Source: Erysipelotrichaceae bacterium
Lineage (GTDB): Bacteria; Bacillota_I; Bacilli_A; Erysipelotrichales; Erysipelotrichaceae
Assembly: GCA_900759455.1 (NCBI GenBank)
Contig: CAAEVI010000130.1
Location: 1-8,581 of the forward strand
DNA length: 8,581 nucleotides
Direction of reading: 5' to 3'
How positions within the stretch are numbered: the first letter of the stretch is position 1; every line of letters begins with the position of its first letter. Positions 1 to 6,999 of the stretch are shown here, in pieces. The notes beneath the pieces are model-generated. The model had not been told where the DNA came from and searched no databases. It worked only from the letters and a program-made list of their open reading frames with translations. The translations under genes and the position numbers were made by a program.

Positions 1-1
1 A

Positions 2-328
2 GACAATGCTAAACCACTGCTGAATGATCCAGAAGTTGATCAGAAGACTGTTGACGATGCTGCAAAAGCATTGAATAAGGCAGTTGCTAGTCTTGTTGTT
101 GATGATGGAAACACTGGCGGAAACCAGGGTGGAGATGAAGGCAACAGCGGAAACCAGAACGGAAACGGATCTGGAACAACTGACAACTCCGGTAACGGAT
201 CAGCTACAGATTCCGGAAATACTGCTGCTGAAAACACTACAGCAGGATTCGGAATGATGGCATTGGTTGCTGGTGGTGCTGCACTTGTATTACTGAAGAA
301 AAAAAGCAGTAAACAAGAAAACCGCTAA
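2..328 (+). CDS. C-terminal end of a FIVAR-containing surface protein (5' partial)
   Basis: The reading frame is open from the window edge, so only the last 108 residues are visible. Residues 1-35 form the end of a FIVAR-type helical module (pattern VDDAAKALNKAV followed by SLV). Residues 36-79 are a low-complexity stalk rich in Gly, Asn, Ser and Asp with recurring GNQ and GNG units, typical of a cell-wall-spanning spacer. Residues 80-98 are hydrophobic (GFGMMALVAGGAALVLL) and are followed by KKKSSKQENR. Hydrophobic stretch plus basic tail is the layout of a sortase-anchored protein, but no LPXTG, NPQTN or similar motif precedes it; the equivalent place reads TDSGNTAAEN. The protein is probably exported and held in the membrane or wall, perhaps as an adhesin; its upstream domains lie outside the window. 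The stop TAA is at 326-328. An ATG at 71 is an internal Met, not the start. Confidence 0.85.
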   Translation, partial: DNAKPLLNDPEVDQKTVDDAAKALNKAVASLVVDDGNTGGNQGGDEGNSGNQNGNGSGTTDNSGNGSATDSGNTAAENTTAGFGMMALVAGGAALVLLKKKSSKQENR

Positions 329-351
329 ACTTTCGAATAATTCTATAGTCG

Positions 352-385
352 ACCAAAGGATGATGTAATGTCATCCTTTCGGTTT
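352..385 (+). terminator. Hairpin after the FIVAR protein, possible attenuating terminator
   Basis: The arms AAAGGATGA (355-363) and TCATCCTTT (371-379) pair perfectly around a 7-base loop. ACC (352-354) can also pair with GGT (381-383) past a one-base bulge. Only TTT follows, so termination may be leaky. With no convincing promoter between here and the lipoprotein gene at 413, read-through from upstream may feed the next genes. The hairpin is seen; the degree of termination is inferred. Confidence 0.5.
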
Positions 386-412
386 ACTATATGAAAGACA
401 GGAGTATTCAAA

Positions 413-871
413 ATGAGAAAAAGAGTAATCGTATCACTCTGTCTGTGTCTGGCTTTGTTTGCCGGCTGCAGCAGTAAGACTTACCCGAAAGTGGAGCTAG
501 ATCCAGGAAAAGGGGAAGTAAAGTCAATCACATTGGATGATGCGATTGAAAAGAAAAACAATAATGAAAATTTCCTGTTGATCATTACGCAGACCTATTG
601 CGGTTTCTGCATGGATTTCTTTTCTGAATCTGATGCCTATACAAAAGAAAAGGGCATTACCTTATGGTGTATTACGCTTGATAAAGAGAATCGCAGTACA
701 GAGCAGAACTTGAGCCTGGTACATGATAATTTCGGTGATTTCAGCACTACGCCGTCTTTATACTTTGTCGGTAAGGGTGAAACGCAGAGTACGCTTCTTT
801 CAAGTGAAGAGAGCGTTACATTGGAAAGTTATCAAGAATGGCTGAAAGAAATACAAGTCATCACTGAATGA
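413..871 (+). CDS. Thioredoxin-like lipoprotein
   Basis: This 152-residue predicted lipoprotein has a basic start (MRKR), a hydrophobic core (residues 5-17) and a lipobox-like FAGC ending at Cys19, so it should be lipid-anchored on the outer face of the membrane. The mature part has thioredoxin-fold hallmarks. A hydrophobic strand (54-59) leads into YCGFC with the redox pair Cys63/Cys66. A TTP motif with the expected cis-proline (Pro114) precedes strand SLYFV. A third Cys lies at 86. The usual WCGPC is replaced by YCGFC, so redox potential or partner may differ from classical thioredoxin. Thiol-disulfide exchange on exported proteins is the likely role; relatedness to PedC/BrcD-type bacteriocin accessory thioredoxins is an alternative. 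The SD AGGAG (400-404) sits 8 bases before the ATG. Two envelope genes follow at 46 and 42 bp, suggesting an operon. Confidence 0.85.
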   Translation: MRKRVIVSLCLCLALFAGCSSKTYPKVELDPGKGEVKSITLDDAIEKKNNNENFLLIITQTYCGFCMDFFSESDAYTKEKGITLWCITLDKENRSTEQNLSLVHDNFGDFSTTPSLYFVGKGETQSTLLSSEESVTLESYQEWLKEIQVITE

Positions 872-902
872 TTCTGAAATGAATTAAATTTGTATTTAAA
901 TG

Positions 903-909
903 AAAGGAG
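903..909 (+). promoter_or_regulatory. Shine-Dalgarno site that fixes the start at 918
   Basis: AAAGGAG at 903-909 lies 8 bases before the ATG at 918. An in-frame ATG at 900 overlaps this site, has no SD of its own, and would add six charged residues in front of the signal peptide. The start at 918 is therefore preferred. Confidence 0.8.
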
Positions 910-917
910 AAAGGGAC

Positions 918-1427
918 ATGAAACGTAAAGTATCAACGTTCTTCCTTGTATCCATGCTGACTGCTTCTACTCTTTTATATTCAGGCTGTGGGGATCAGAG
1001 TCCTAAAGCTGATTCGGAAATGCTGTGTACTTATTCACAGTCAATCGAAGGCATGGATTATGACAGTACAGTACATATTACCTATGTGAAAGAAAGCGGT
1101 CAGATGATCAGCGGAACAATTACTCATCAATATGAAGGCTATCCGAAGGATGAGGCAAGCAATAAGGTGCTGACAGATATGACAGTACGCAAAAGCATCC
1201 TGGATGATGTTGATGGCGTTGAACTTGAATTGAACCGAACGGATACTGGTTTTGGCAGTAAGGAAACATGGGACTATTCAAAGATAGATCTGGAAAGCAT
1301 TATTTATACTGATGAGCTGCAAGAAAAATTTATTGATAAAAATAAGGGCTATTATTCACAGAATATGGCTAAAAAATATTATGAATCACATAACTACGGT
1401 TGCAGTGTAAGTGACCTGAATTCATAA
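918..1427 (+). CDS. Small predicted lipoprotein of unknown function
   Basis: From the ATG at 918 the product is 169 residues. It has a basic start (MKRK), a hydrophobic segment (residues 5-20) and the lipobox-like YSGC with Cys24, followed by a Gly/Asp/Gln/Ser tether, so it is predicted to be lipid-anchored outside the cell. The mature domain alternates polar and aromatic residues in a beta-rich pattern (LCTYSQSIEG, STVHITYVKE, MISGTITHQY), then has a helix-like charged stretch and a C-terminal part ending YYESHNYGCSVSDLNS, with Cys37 and a C-terminal Cys that could pair. The general shape recalls YehR/DUF1307-type lipoproteins, but this is a loose resemblance and no function is assigned. It lies 46 bp after the thioredoxin-like lipoprotein and 42 bp before the LRR gene, probably in one transcript. 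The stop is TAA at 1425-1427. Confidence 0.8.
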   Translation: MKRKVSTFFLVSMLTASTLLYSGCGDQSPKADSEMLCTYSQSIEGMDYDSTVHITYVKESGQMISGTITHQYEGYPKDEASNKVLTDMTVRKSILDDVDGVELELNRTDTGFGSKETWDYSKIDLESIIYTDELQEKFIDKNKGYYSQNMAKKYYESHNYGCSVSDLNS

Positions 1428-1459
1428 TAAAGCATCATGAACTATCATTAACGATAGCT

Positions 1460-1465
1460 AGGAGG
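1460..1465 (+). promoter_or_regulatory. Strong Shine-Dalgarno site before the interrupted LRR gene
   Basis: AGGAGG at 1460-1465 is followed 4 bases later by the ATG at 1470. It is the only convincing ribosome binding site before the large ORF and shows that the gene was built to start upstream of the in-frame TGA at 1572, not at the TTG at 1593. Confidence 0.75.
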
Positions 1466-1469
1466 CAAA

Positions 1470-1574
1470 ATGAAAAAAATAATAAAAGCCGTACTTGCCG
1501 CTGCCATGATGTTATCTGTTATTGCTTTAAATGTACCTGAAGCAGTACCTAGAGTTTCTGCGAAAGTATTTTGA
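1470..1574 (+). pseudogene. Signal-peptide fragment of the LRR surface protein, ended by an in-frame TGA
   Basis: The ATG at 1470 opens a 34-residue reading frame that is a textbook Sec signal peptide. It has a basic start (MKKIIK), a hydrophobic core (residues 7-20) and a C-region ending VSA at residues 29-31, a good signal peptidase I site, followed by KVF and then TGA at 1572-1574. The same frame continues after the stop with DYSYIILEDGTAEITNYG, which is how the mature N-terminus of BspA-type LRR proteins usually looks, and runs on to 5072 without another stop. This is therefore the 5' end of the large gene rather than a separate peptide gene. A single change from GGA (Gly) or TGG (Trp) would create the stop. 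As it stands, the peptide would be made without its cargo. Confidence 0.75.
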
Positions 1575-1592
1575 GATTACAGTTATATAATT

Positions 1593-4500
1593 TTGGAAGA
1601 CGGTACAGCTGAAATTACAAATTATGGCGGAGGAGAACAGAATTTGACGATTCCGGAAACATTGGACGGAATTACTGTCAGTTCAATCGGATACGGTGCC
1701 TTTGCCGAATGTAAGAGCATCGAAACATTGGTCGTTCCGGATACAGTGAAAACGATTCAAACCTATGCGTTTTCTCACTGCTCTAATTTAAAGGAAGTAA
1801 CCTTGCCGGAAACAATGAATCGTATCGGACAATCAACCTTTAAGGGTTGTATTTCATTGACTAAGATTAATATACCTACAAATATTACTGCGATTCCAAG
1901 TGAAATGCTGGCTGACTGCCGCAGTTTGACAGAAATTACAATTCCTGAAAAAGTAACGTCACTGGGTGACGGTGCCTTCAGCGGATGTGTTTCTATCACT
2001 GCGATAACAATGCCGGCAAATCTGGTTTCAATTGGAAGCAGCGCATTCCGCGGCTGCAGTAATTTGGAAGAAGTTCAGTTTTCCGAAAAACTGACAACGA
2101 TCGGAAACAGTGCTTTCTCTGACTGTTTCATGCTTCAGAGCATTGATTTTCCAAGCACGCTTCGTCAGATCGGACAAAGTGCTTTCCTGAACTGTATTTC
2201 ACTGAAATCCGTTAAGATTCCAGAATCTATTACAAATCTCGGTTATTCCGTTTTCTCTGGATGCAGCGGCTTAACTGAAGTTATTCTTCCACCGAATCTG
2301 GAGGCAATTCCTGATTCTGCATTCAGTGCCTGCAGTTCACTGGAAGAAATCGAAATTCCGGATTCAGTAACTAGCCTGGGTGCATCTGCTTTTGCGGCAT
2401 GCGTGAACTTAAAATCACTTGATCTTCCTAAAGGATTGAAATCACTCGGTTCAGGAGCTTTCAGTTCATGCAACAGTCTGATCACAGTGGAAATTCCTTC
2501 CGGTATCAAAGAAATTCCGGATGAATTATTCCGTTACTGTGAAAATCTGCGATATGTTGTCATTCCTTCTTCTGTTGTGAAAATCGGAAGCAACGTATTT
2601 GCAAACTGTCCGATGCTGGAAAGCGTAACTTTCCCGACTTCTATTCCACGTAAGGATTTTGGATCAACAATTTTCTTCAATGACAGTAAAGTTGTCCTGA
2701 ATGTATTTGAAAACTCAGGTGCATGGAGTTACGCTATTAACAATAACTTAAAATATCGTTTGCTGGATGAAATGATCAATTTCGATGTAGATACACTGGA
2801 TCTTCAGGTCGGAGATACACGTGAACTGAAAGTCATTCGTAAAAACTATGCAATTGCCAGCAATGATTCATTAACATGGACATCTTCACAGCCGGATGTT
2901 GCTGTTGTTGAAAAAGGCGTCATTACTGCAAAGGGTGCCGGAACAACAGTGATCACTGCCAAAACATCTGCTGGTGAAACGGCAACATGTACGGTAACTG
3001 TCAATGATGAATTAAAGCCGATCACGTCCATTACATTGAGCGAAACAGATCTGACTATGAATATCGGTAACCAAAAAGCCCTGAAGGCTACTATTGCACC
3101 TGTTGATACAACAGACAATAAGAAAATCATGTGGGAGAGCAGTAATCCGGAGGTTGCAGTTGTAAGTGCAACAGGCAATGTCATGGCAAAAGGCATTGGT
3201 ACTGCTGAAATCAAGGCAGTCGCAGAAAACGGTGTCTATGCCGTATGTAAAGTTACGGTAAACAGTCCGATTACAAATGTAAAAATGAATCAGACACAGC
3301 TTCAGCTCGAAATGGGAGCTTCGCAGCAGCTACGTGCCATGATCGAACCGGTCAATACAACGGATGACACTACTTTGACATGGAAGAGCAGTCTGCCTAA
3401 TGTTGCTACAGTTGACCAGGAAGGCAATGTAACAGCTGTGTCAGAAGGTTATTCCATCATTACGGTTTATGCGGTAAACGGTAAGAGCGCAACCTGCCGT
3501 GTGGAAGTAACAAAGAAAGTAAATATTCCGATCACTGATGTTACGCTGAGCGAAAGCGAACTCGCATTGACGGAAGGAGATACGGCGGAACTGACAGCCA
3601 CTATTACTCCTGCTGAAACAACAGATGATAAGACACTGACATGGACATCTGACAACAATGCCGTTACTACTGTGGATAACGGAGTGATCACAGCCGTGGC
3701 ACCTGGTCAGGCCAAGATCACGGTTACGACATCCAACAACATCAGCGCGTCATGTGTGGTTACGGTAACGGCACGTGAAGTTCCGATTATCAGTGTCGAA
3801 CTTGATCAGACACAGGCTACATTGAAAGCTGGTAAAACTCTGACACTTCATGCAACGATCAATCCACAGGATACGACACAAAGCAAGACACTGACATGGA
3901 GCAGCAGTGACGATAAAGTAGCTACTGTAAAAGACGGTGTAGTTACGGCAGTTGCCGGCGGTGATGCACAGATTACGGTTACTACGGTCAACGGTAAGAC
4001 TGCGGTATGCCAGATTCATGTGTTTGAGGTATCTCTCGATGCATTGAATGACAGTATCGAGCGTGCTGATGCTGTGGATCCGCAAATGTATACTGCATCA
4101 AGCTATGAAGCAATGCAGAAAGTGCTGAATGAAGCCAAAACGGTAGCCGCTGATGAAGATGCGACTCAGGATCAGATCGATGCTGTTCAGCAAAAGCTGG
4201 AACAGGCATTAAGCGCATTGGTAGAACGTTGTGATGAAGAATCATTATCACGTCTGCGTACTCTGGTTCAGGAAGGCGAGGCACTTCGTCCTTCCTACAG
4301 TGAAGAAGAATTCGCCGGCATGGATGCAGCGTTAAGCAAGGCAAATGCTGTTCTGGCACTGGATCCGGAAGAAATAACAAAGAAAGAAGCTTCTGATTCA
4401 ATTACGCAGATTGAGGCGGAAATGAGTGCTCTTAAGGTCATTGATGCAATGAAAGATGTGCGCTCCGCAATCGAAGAAGGGCAGAATATCCTGAATGGTG

Positions 4501-5072
4501 ATCTCAGCGATTACGATCCGCAGAGCGTGGAAGCGCTTCGTGAGGCCGTACGTGCAGCTCAGGAAGTGATGGAAAGCGGTACACAGGATACAGAAGTTCT
4601 GTTGAATGCGGCAGCATCTGTTCGCCTTGCCATTTCAAATTTGAAGCCTGTTGAAAAAGAAGTTGACAAAACATTACTGGAGCTGTTCTATCAGGCGGTA
4701 AAAGATACGGCACCGGATTCTTACAGTGAAGAAAGCTGGCTGGATTTTGTATCTGCTCTGGAGCAGGCACAGCGTGTCTTAGCAGATCCTGAAGCAACAC
4801 AGGATGCTGTTGAACAGGCTAACGAAGCTTTAATTAATGCATATTCAAATCTGAAACCTGCGGTAAACTACAGCGCGCTTGATTTCGAAATCAAGCTTGC
4901 CAAGGACATGCTGGCAGCATCAGATGAGTATTACAGCTGGGATATGGAAGAACTTGAAGAAGTATTAACTCAGGCGGAAACAATCAGAAAAGGCGCATCA
5001 CAGGATGAAGTAGATCAGATGGTAAAAACAATGCGTCAGCTGCGTCTGAGCATCCGCAAAAAAGCAGTTTAA
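1593..5072 (+). CDS. BspA-like LRR, Big2 and FIVAR surface protein body (gene interrupted by an in-frame TGA)
   Basis: The uninterrupted body is 1,159 residues if read from the TTG at 1593; the original gene starts at 1470 in the same frame, across a TGA at 1572-1574. Residues about 18-350 hold 14 LRR_5/BspA repeats of exactly 23 residues, each with an (A/V)F..C-like core; the cysteines fall at 40, 63, 86 and so on to 339. Five Big2 immunoglobulin-like domains follow (about 392-471, 475-556, 559-640, 645-726, 730-811), each with one Cys before its last strand. Residues about 815-1155 form five helical FIVAR or FIVAR-like modules. The protein ends RKKAV with no LPXTG, transmembrane tail or wall-binding repeat. 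Such proteins are usually exported adhesins or glycan and host binders. Read from 1593 it has no signal peptide and no SD, so it would be made poorly and remain inside the cell. It is either a recent pseudogene, a readthrough gene, or a sequencing error. Confidence 0.85.
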   Translation: MEDGTAEITNYGGGEQNLTIPETLDGITVSSIGYGAFAECKSIETLVVPDTVKTIQTYAFSHCSNLKEVTLPETMNRIGQSTFKGCISLTKINIPTNITAIPSEMLADCRSLTEITIPEKVTSLGDGAFSGCVSITAITMPANLVSIGSSAFRGCSNLEEVQFSEKLTTIGNSAFSDCFMLQSIDFPSTLRQIGQSAFLNCISLKSVKIPESITNLGYSVFSGCSGLTEVILPPNLEAIPDSAFSACSSLEEIEIPDSVTSLGASAFAACVNLKSLDLPKGLKSLGSGAFSSCNSLITVEIPSGIKEIPDELFRYCENLRYVVIPSSVVKIGSNVFANCPMLESVTFPTSIPRKDFGSTIFFNDSKVVLNVFENSGAWSYAINNNLKYRLLDEMINFDVDTLDLQVGDTRELKVIRKNYAIASNDSLTWTSSQPDVAVVEKGVITAKGAGTTVITAKTSAGETATCTVTVNDELKPITSITLSETDLTMNIGNQKALKATIAPVDTTDNKKIMWESSNPEVAVVSATGNVMAKGIGTAEIKAVAENGVYAVCKVTVNSPITNVKMNQTQLQLEMGASQQLRAMIEPVNTTDDTTLTWKSSLPNVATVDQEGNVTAVSEGYSIITVYAVNGKSATCRVEVTKKVNIPITDVTLSESELALTEGDTAELTATITPAETTDDKTLTWTSDNNAVTTVDNGVITAVAPGQAKITVTTSNNISASCVVTVTAREVPIISVELDQTQATLKAGKTLTLHATINPQDTTQSKTLTWSSSDDKVATVKDGVVTAVAGGDAQITVTTVNGKTAVCQIHVFEVSLDALNDSIERADAVDPQMYTASSYEAMQKVLNEAKTVAADEDATQDQIDAVQQKLEQALSALVERCDEESLSRLRTLVQEGEALRPSYSEEEFAGMDAALSKANAVLALDPEEITKKEASDSITQIEAEMSALKVIDAMKDVRSAIEEGQNILNGDLSDYDPQSVEALREAVRAAQEVMESGTQDTEVLLNAAASVRLAISNLKPVEKEVDKTLLELFYQAVKDTAPDSYSEESWLDFVSALEQAQRVLADPEATQDAVEQANEALINAYSNLKPAVNYSALDFEIKLAKDMLAASDEYYSWDMEELEEVLTQAETIRKGASQDEVDQMVKTMRQLRLSIRKKAV

Positions 5073-5096
5073 TCATAAAGGCGGACAAAATAAAAT

Positions 5097-5139
5097 AGCG
5101 ATCACGGCTTTATAAAAAAAGCGCGTTGATCGCTTTTTT
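5097..5139 (+). terminator. Intrinsic terminator of the surface-protein locus
   Basis: The outer arms AGCGATCA (5097-5104) and TGATCGCT (5127-5134) pair perfectly, and GCTTT (5107-5111) can pair with AAAGC (5118-5122) inside. T5134-5139 follows. An alternative fold pairs the A-run plus GCG (5114-5123) with CGC plus the T-run (5131-5139). It lies 24 bp after the LRR gene stop. Confidence 0.75.
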
Positions 5140-5153
5140 AAATATGTGCGGAT

Positions 5154-5195
5154 AAAAAAAGGCATTGGCTGCAGGAACAGCGAATGCCTTTTTTT
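5154..5195. terminator. Bidirectional terminator between convergent genes
   Basis: A7-GGCATT (5154-5166) pairs with AATGCC-T7 (5183-5195), and GCTG (5168-5171) pairs with CAGC (5178-5181) inside. The A-run on one side and T-run on the other give a U-tract in both directions. It sits 9 bp beyond the aminotransferase stop (- strand) and backs up the terminator at 5097 for the + strand. Confidence 0.88.
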
Positions 5196-5204
5196 GCTGT
5201 CGTT

Positions 5205-6386
5205 TTATTCAAGAGGCTTCAGATTAAATTTTTTTAGGAAATGTTCCATACGATTTAGAGCCTCACGAATATGATCGATACTGTATGCATAAGAAACGCG
5301 GATAAATCCTTCTCCTGCTTCACCGAAAGCAGTTCCCGGAACACAGGCAACCTTTTCCTCTTTTACGAGCAGCTCACAGAAGGCATCGCTGCTGAGACCG
5401 GTTGCGCGGATGTCGGGAAATACGTAAAAGGCACCGTGCGGCATATGACACTTCAGTCCGATGCGGTTGAATCCGGAAACGATGAAGTTTCTTCTTGCAC
5501 GATAAGAGGCAACCATTTCTTCTACATGAGACAGGCCGTTTTTTAAACCTTCGATAGCACCGTACTGTGCTGCAGTCGGTGCGGACATGATAACATACTG
5601 ATGAATCTTATTCATTGCCTGTATCAGTGTTTTATTTGCCAACAGATAGCCGAGACGCCATCCGGTCATCGCAAAAGCTTTAGAGAAACCGTTGATGACA
5701 ATGATCTGATCTTTGATTTCATCAAATTGAGCCAGCGAAGCAAATTCACCGTCATAGGTCAATTCCGCATAAATTTCATCGCTGATGACGATCAGCTGAT
5801 GTTTCTTTATGATCGGAACCAGTTTGGCATAATCATCATGACTCATCACACCGCCGGTCGGATTACTAGGGAAGTTGATCAGCAAAACTTTTGTTTTATC
5901 GCTGATGGCATTCTCCAAGGCCTCCGGTTTTAATTTAAAGTCATCTTCGTGGCGTAATTCGATCGGGACACATGTTCCGCCGGCAAGAGTGACACCCGGC
6001 GCATAAGCGACATAAGACGGATTCATGGTAATAACTTCATCACCCGGATTGATAAGTGCACGCAAAGCAATATCGATTCCTTCGCTGCCGCCTACCGTTA
6101 CGATCACATTATCATTCGGGTCATACTCTGTATGAAAACGCTTTTTATGATAGTTACAGATTTCTTTGCGAAGTTCGAGAAGGCCCTGGTTAGCAGTATA
6201 ATGGGTCTTTCCGTTTTCAATTGAATAAATCGCGGCATCACAGATATGCCAAGGCGTAGAAAAATCAGGTTCTCCAACACCTAGTGAAATGACACCTTCG
6301 ATCTCACTGGCCAGATCAAAGAAGCGGCGTATTCCGCTGGGAGAGATGGATTGAACACGACTGGACAATACATCTTCATAATTCAT
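5205..6386 (-). CDS. alaT: Class I PLP-dependent aminotransferase, probably alanine transaminase (AlaT/YugH-like)
   Basis: This 393-residue fold-type I aminotransferase has normal family length. Visible landmarks are SPSGIRRFFDLA and SLGVGEPDF at the N-terminus, GGSEG (99-103) for cofactor phosphate, Tyr125 stacking near PLP, NPTGG with Asn175, DEIY with Asp203 and Tyr206, the Schiff-base lysine in GFSKAFAMTGWRLGY (Lys236, with Arg244 binding phosphate), and Arg363 in GFIRVSYA for the substrate carboxylate. All catalytic positions are intact, so the enzyme should move amino groups between an amino acid and a 2-oxoacid in the cytoplasm. Gene order with an Lrp-type regulator and the N-terminal pattern match the B. 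subtilis alaR-alaT pair, hence alanine, pyruvate and glutamate as likely substrates. Aspartate or N-acetyl-diaminopimelate transamination cannot be excluded. The start overlaps the regulator stop (ATGA); with only a weak SD, translational coupling is likely. Confidence 0.9.
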   Translation of the reverse strand: MNYEDVLSSRVQSISPSGIRRFFDLASEIEGVISLGVGEPDFSTPWHICDAAIYSIENGKTHYTANQGLLELRKEICNYHKKRFHTEYDPNDNVIVTVGGSEGIDIALRALINPGDEVITMNPSYVAYAPGVTLAGGTCVPIELRHEDDFKLKPEALENAISDKTKVLLINFPSNPTGGVMSHDDYAKLVPIIKKHQLIVISDEIYAELTYDGEFASLAQFDEIKDQIIVINGFSKAFAMTGWRLGYLLANKTLIQAMNKIHQYVIMSAPTAAQYGAIEGLKNGLSHVEEMVASYRARRNFIVSGFNRIGLKCHMPHGAFYVFPDIRATGLSSDAFCELLVKEEKVACVPGTAFGEAGEGFIRVSYAYSIDHIREALNRMEHFLKKFNLKPLE

Positions 6387-6877
6387 GGTGTCACTACCAG
6401 CCTTTCACCAGTGTCCTTGCGTTCATCTTCGAGAATGATCCCGCTCTCTTTATACTGTTTTAATACAAATAATGTCACGGTAGAGTTAACAGAATCGATG
6501 CAGGCAATCTTATCCGCAACAAAGCTGGCTACATCATACATGCTTTTTCCGTATACCATGCACATGAATTCGCTCTTGCCGCTCAAAAGATACATTGTAT
6601 CCACTTCGGGATAACGGGCAATCGTACGGGCAATCTTATCATAACCATAATCCCGCTGGGGGGTAACACCTACTTCAATGATTGCCATGACCTGGCGGTT
6701 TCTGCTTGCTTTATCCCAGTTAATTACTGTGTGATAGCCGCAGATTATCTTTCTCTTTTCAAGGCTGTTCATCCGCTCCTTGATCTGATCTTCCTCTTCC
6801 ATCAGTATATCAGAAAGATCCCTGACAGATAATCTGGCATTTGTCTCCAAAAGACTTAATAATTCGATATCTTTCAT
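6383..6877 (-). CDS. alaR: Lrp/AsnC-family transcriptional regulator (AlaR-like)
   Basis: This 164-residue regulator has the standard Lrp/AsnC layout. Residues about 3-46 form the N-terminal winged helix-turn-helix (IELLSLLETNARLSVRDLSD, then EERMNSLEKRKII-type wing sequence), and KIICGYHTVIN is the usual hinge. Residues about 62-140 form the RAM effector-binding and oligomerisation domain (MAIIEVGVTP, VDTMYLLSGKSEFMCMVYG, VNSTVTLFVL). A charged tail (142-164) extends slightly beyond the domain. The GGAGG-type SD (6883-6888) is 5 bases before the ATG. Its stop overlaps the aminotransferase start by 4 bases, so the two are co-transcribed and probably co-regulated. By analogy with B. subtilis AlaR it may sense alanine and activate or autoregulate the operon; that is inference from context. 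Family assignment is firm, the ligand is not. Confidence 0.88.
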   Translation of the reverse strand: MKDIELLSLLETNARLSVRDLSDILMEEEDQIKERMNSLEKRKIICGYHTVINWDKASRNRQVMAIIEVGVTPQRDYGYDKIARTIARYPEVDTMYLLSGKSEFMCMVYGKSMYDVASFVADKIACIDSVNSTVTLFVLKQYKESGIILEDERKDTGERLVVTP

Positions 6878-6930
6878 AATGCCCTCCTCTAACTCCCTGC
6901 AATGATGAAAAGCAGAGGGATATTACCCTT

Positions 6931-6959
6931 ATTTTACATTTAAAAAAGATGGATGTAAA
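6931..6959 (-). promoter_or_regulatory. Sigma-A promoter of the alaR-alaT-like operon with overlapping inverted repeat
   Basis: On the - strand, TTTACA (6954-6959) and TAAAAT (6931-6936) are separated by 17 bp, giving a start near 6924 and a leader of about 47 bases. The arms TTTACAT and ATGTAAA (6933-6939 and 6953-6959) form an inverted repeat with centres 20 bp apart that overlaps both promoter boxes. This is a natural place for autoregulation by the Lrp-type protein. Confidence 0.65.
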
Positions 6960-6999
6960 CCTATATTCATGAAACGTTCACTTTCAACCCATAACAATA

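Noticed and set aside
900..917. Upstream in-frame ATG extending the second lipoprotein by six residues
   Set aside because: It overlaps the SD of the ATG at 918, has no SD itself and would put Glu, Arg and Asp in front of a clean signal peptide.
1442..1457. Short hairpin (CTATC and GATAG) before the LRR gene SD
   Set aside because: A 5-bp AT-rich stem is too weak and too common to call as a terminator or regulatory element.
1572..1574. TGA read as tryptophan (code 4) or selenocysteine
   Set aside because: TGA ends other genes here, including one directly followed by a terminator and one in an ATGA overlap; Trp is TGG; the position is not a redox site, and no SECIS-like stem is evident after it.
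3750..4800. Long - strand open frames opposite the Big2 and FIVAR region (up to 137 codons)
   Set aside because: They are shadows of a repetitive coding strand; they lack SD sites and their translations are low-complexity without domain features.
5271..5933. + strand frames of 91 and 110 codons within the aminotransferase
   Set aside because: They lie antisense to an intact enzyme with all catalytic residues and have no SD or promoter.
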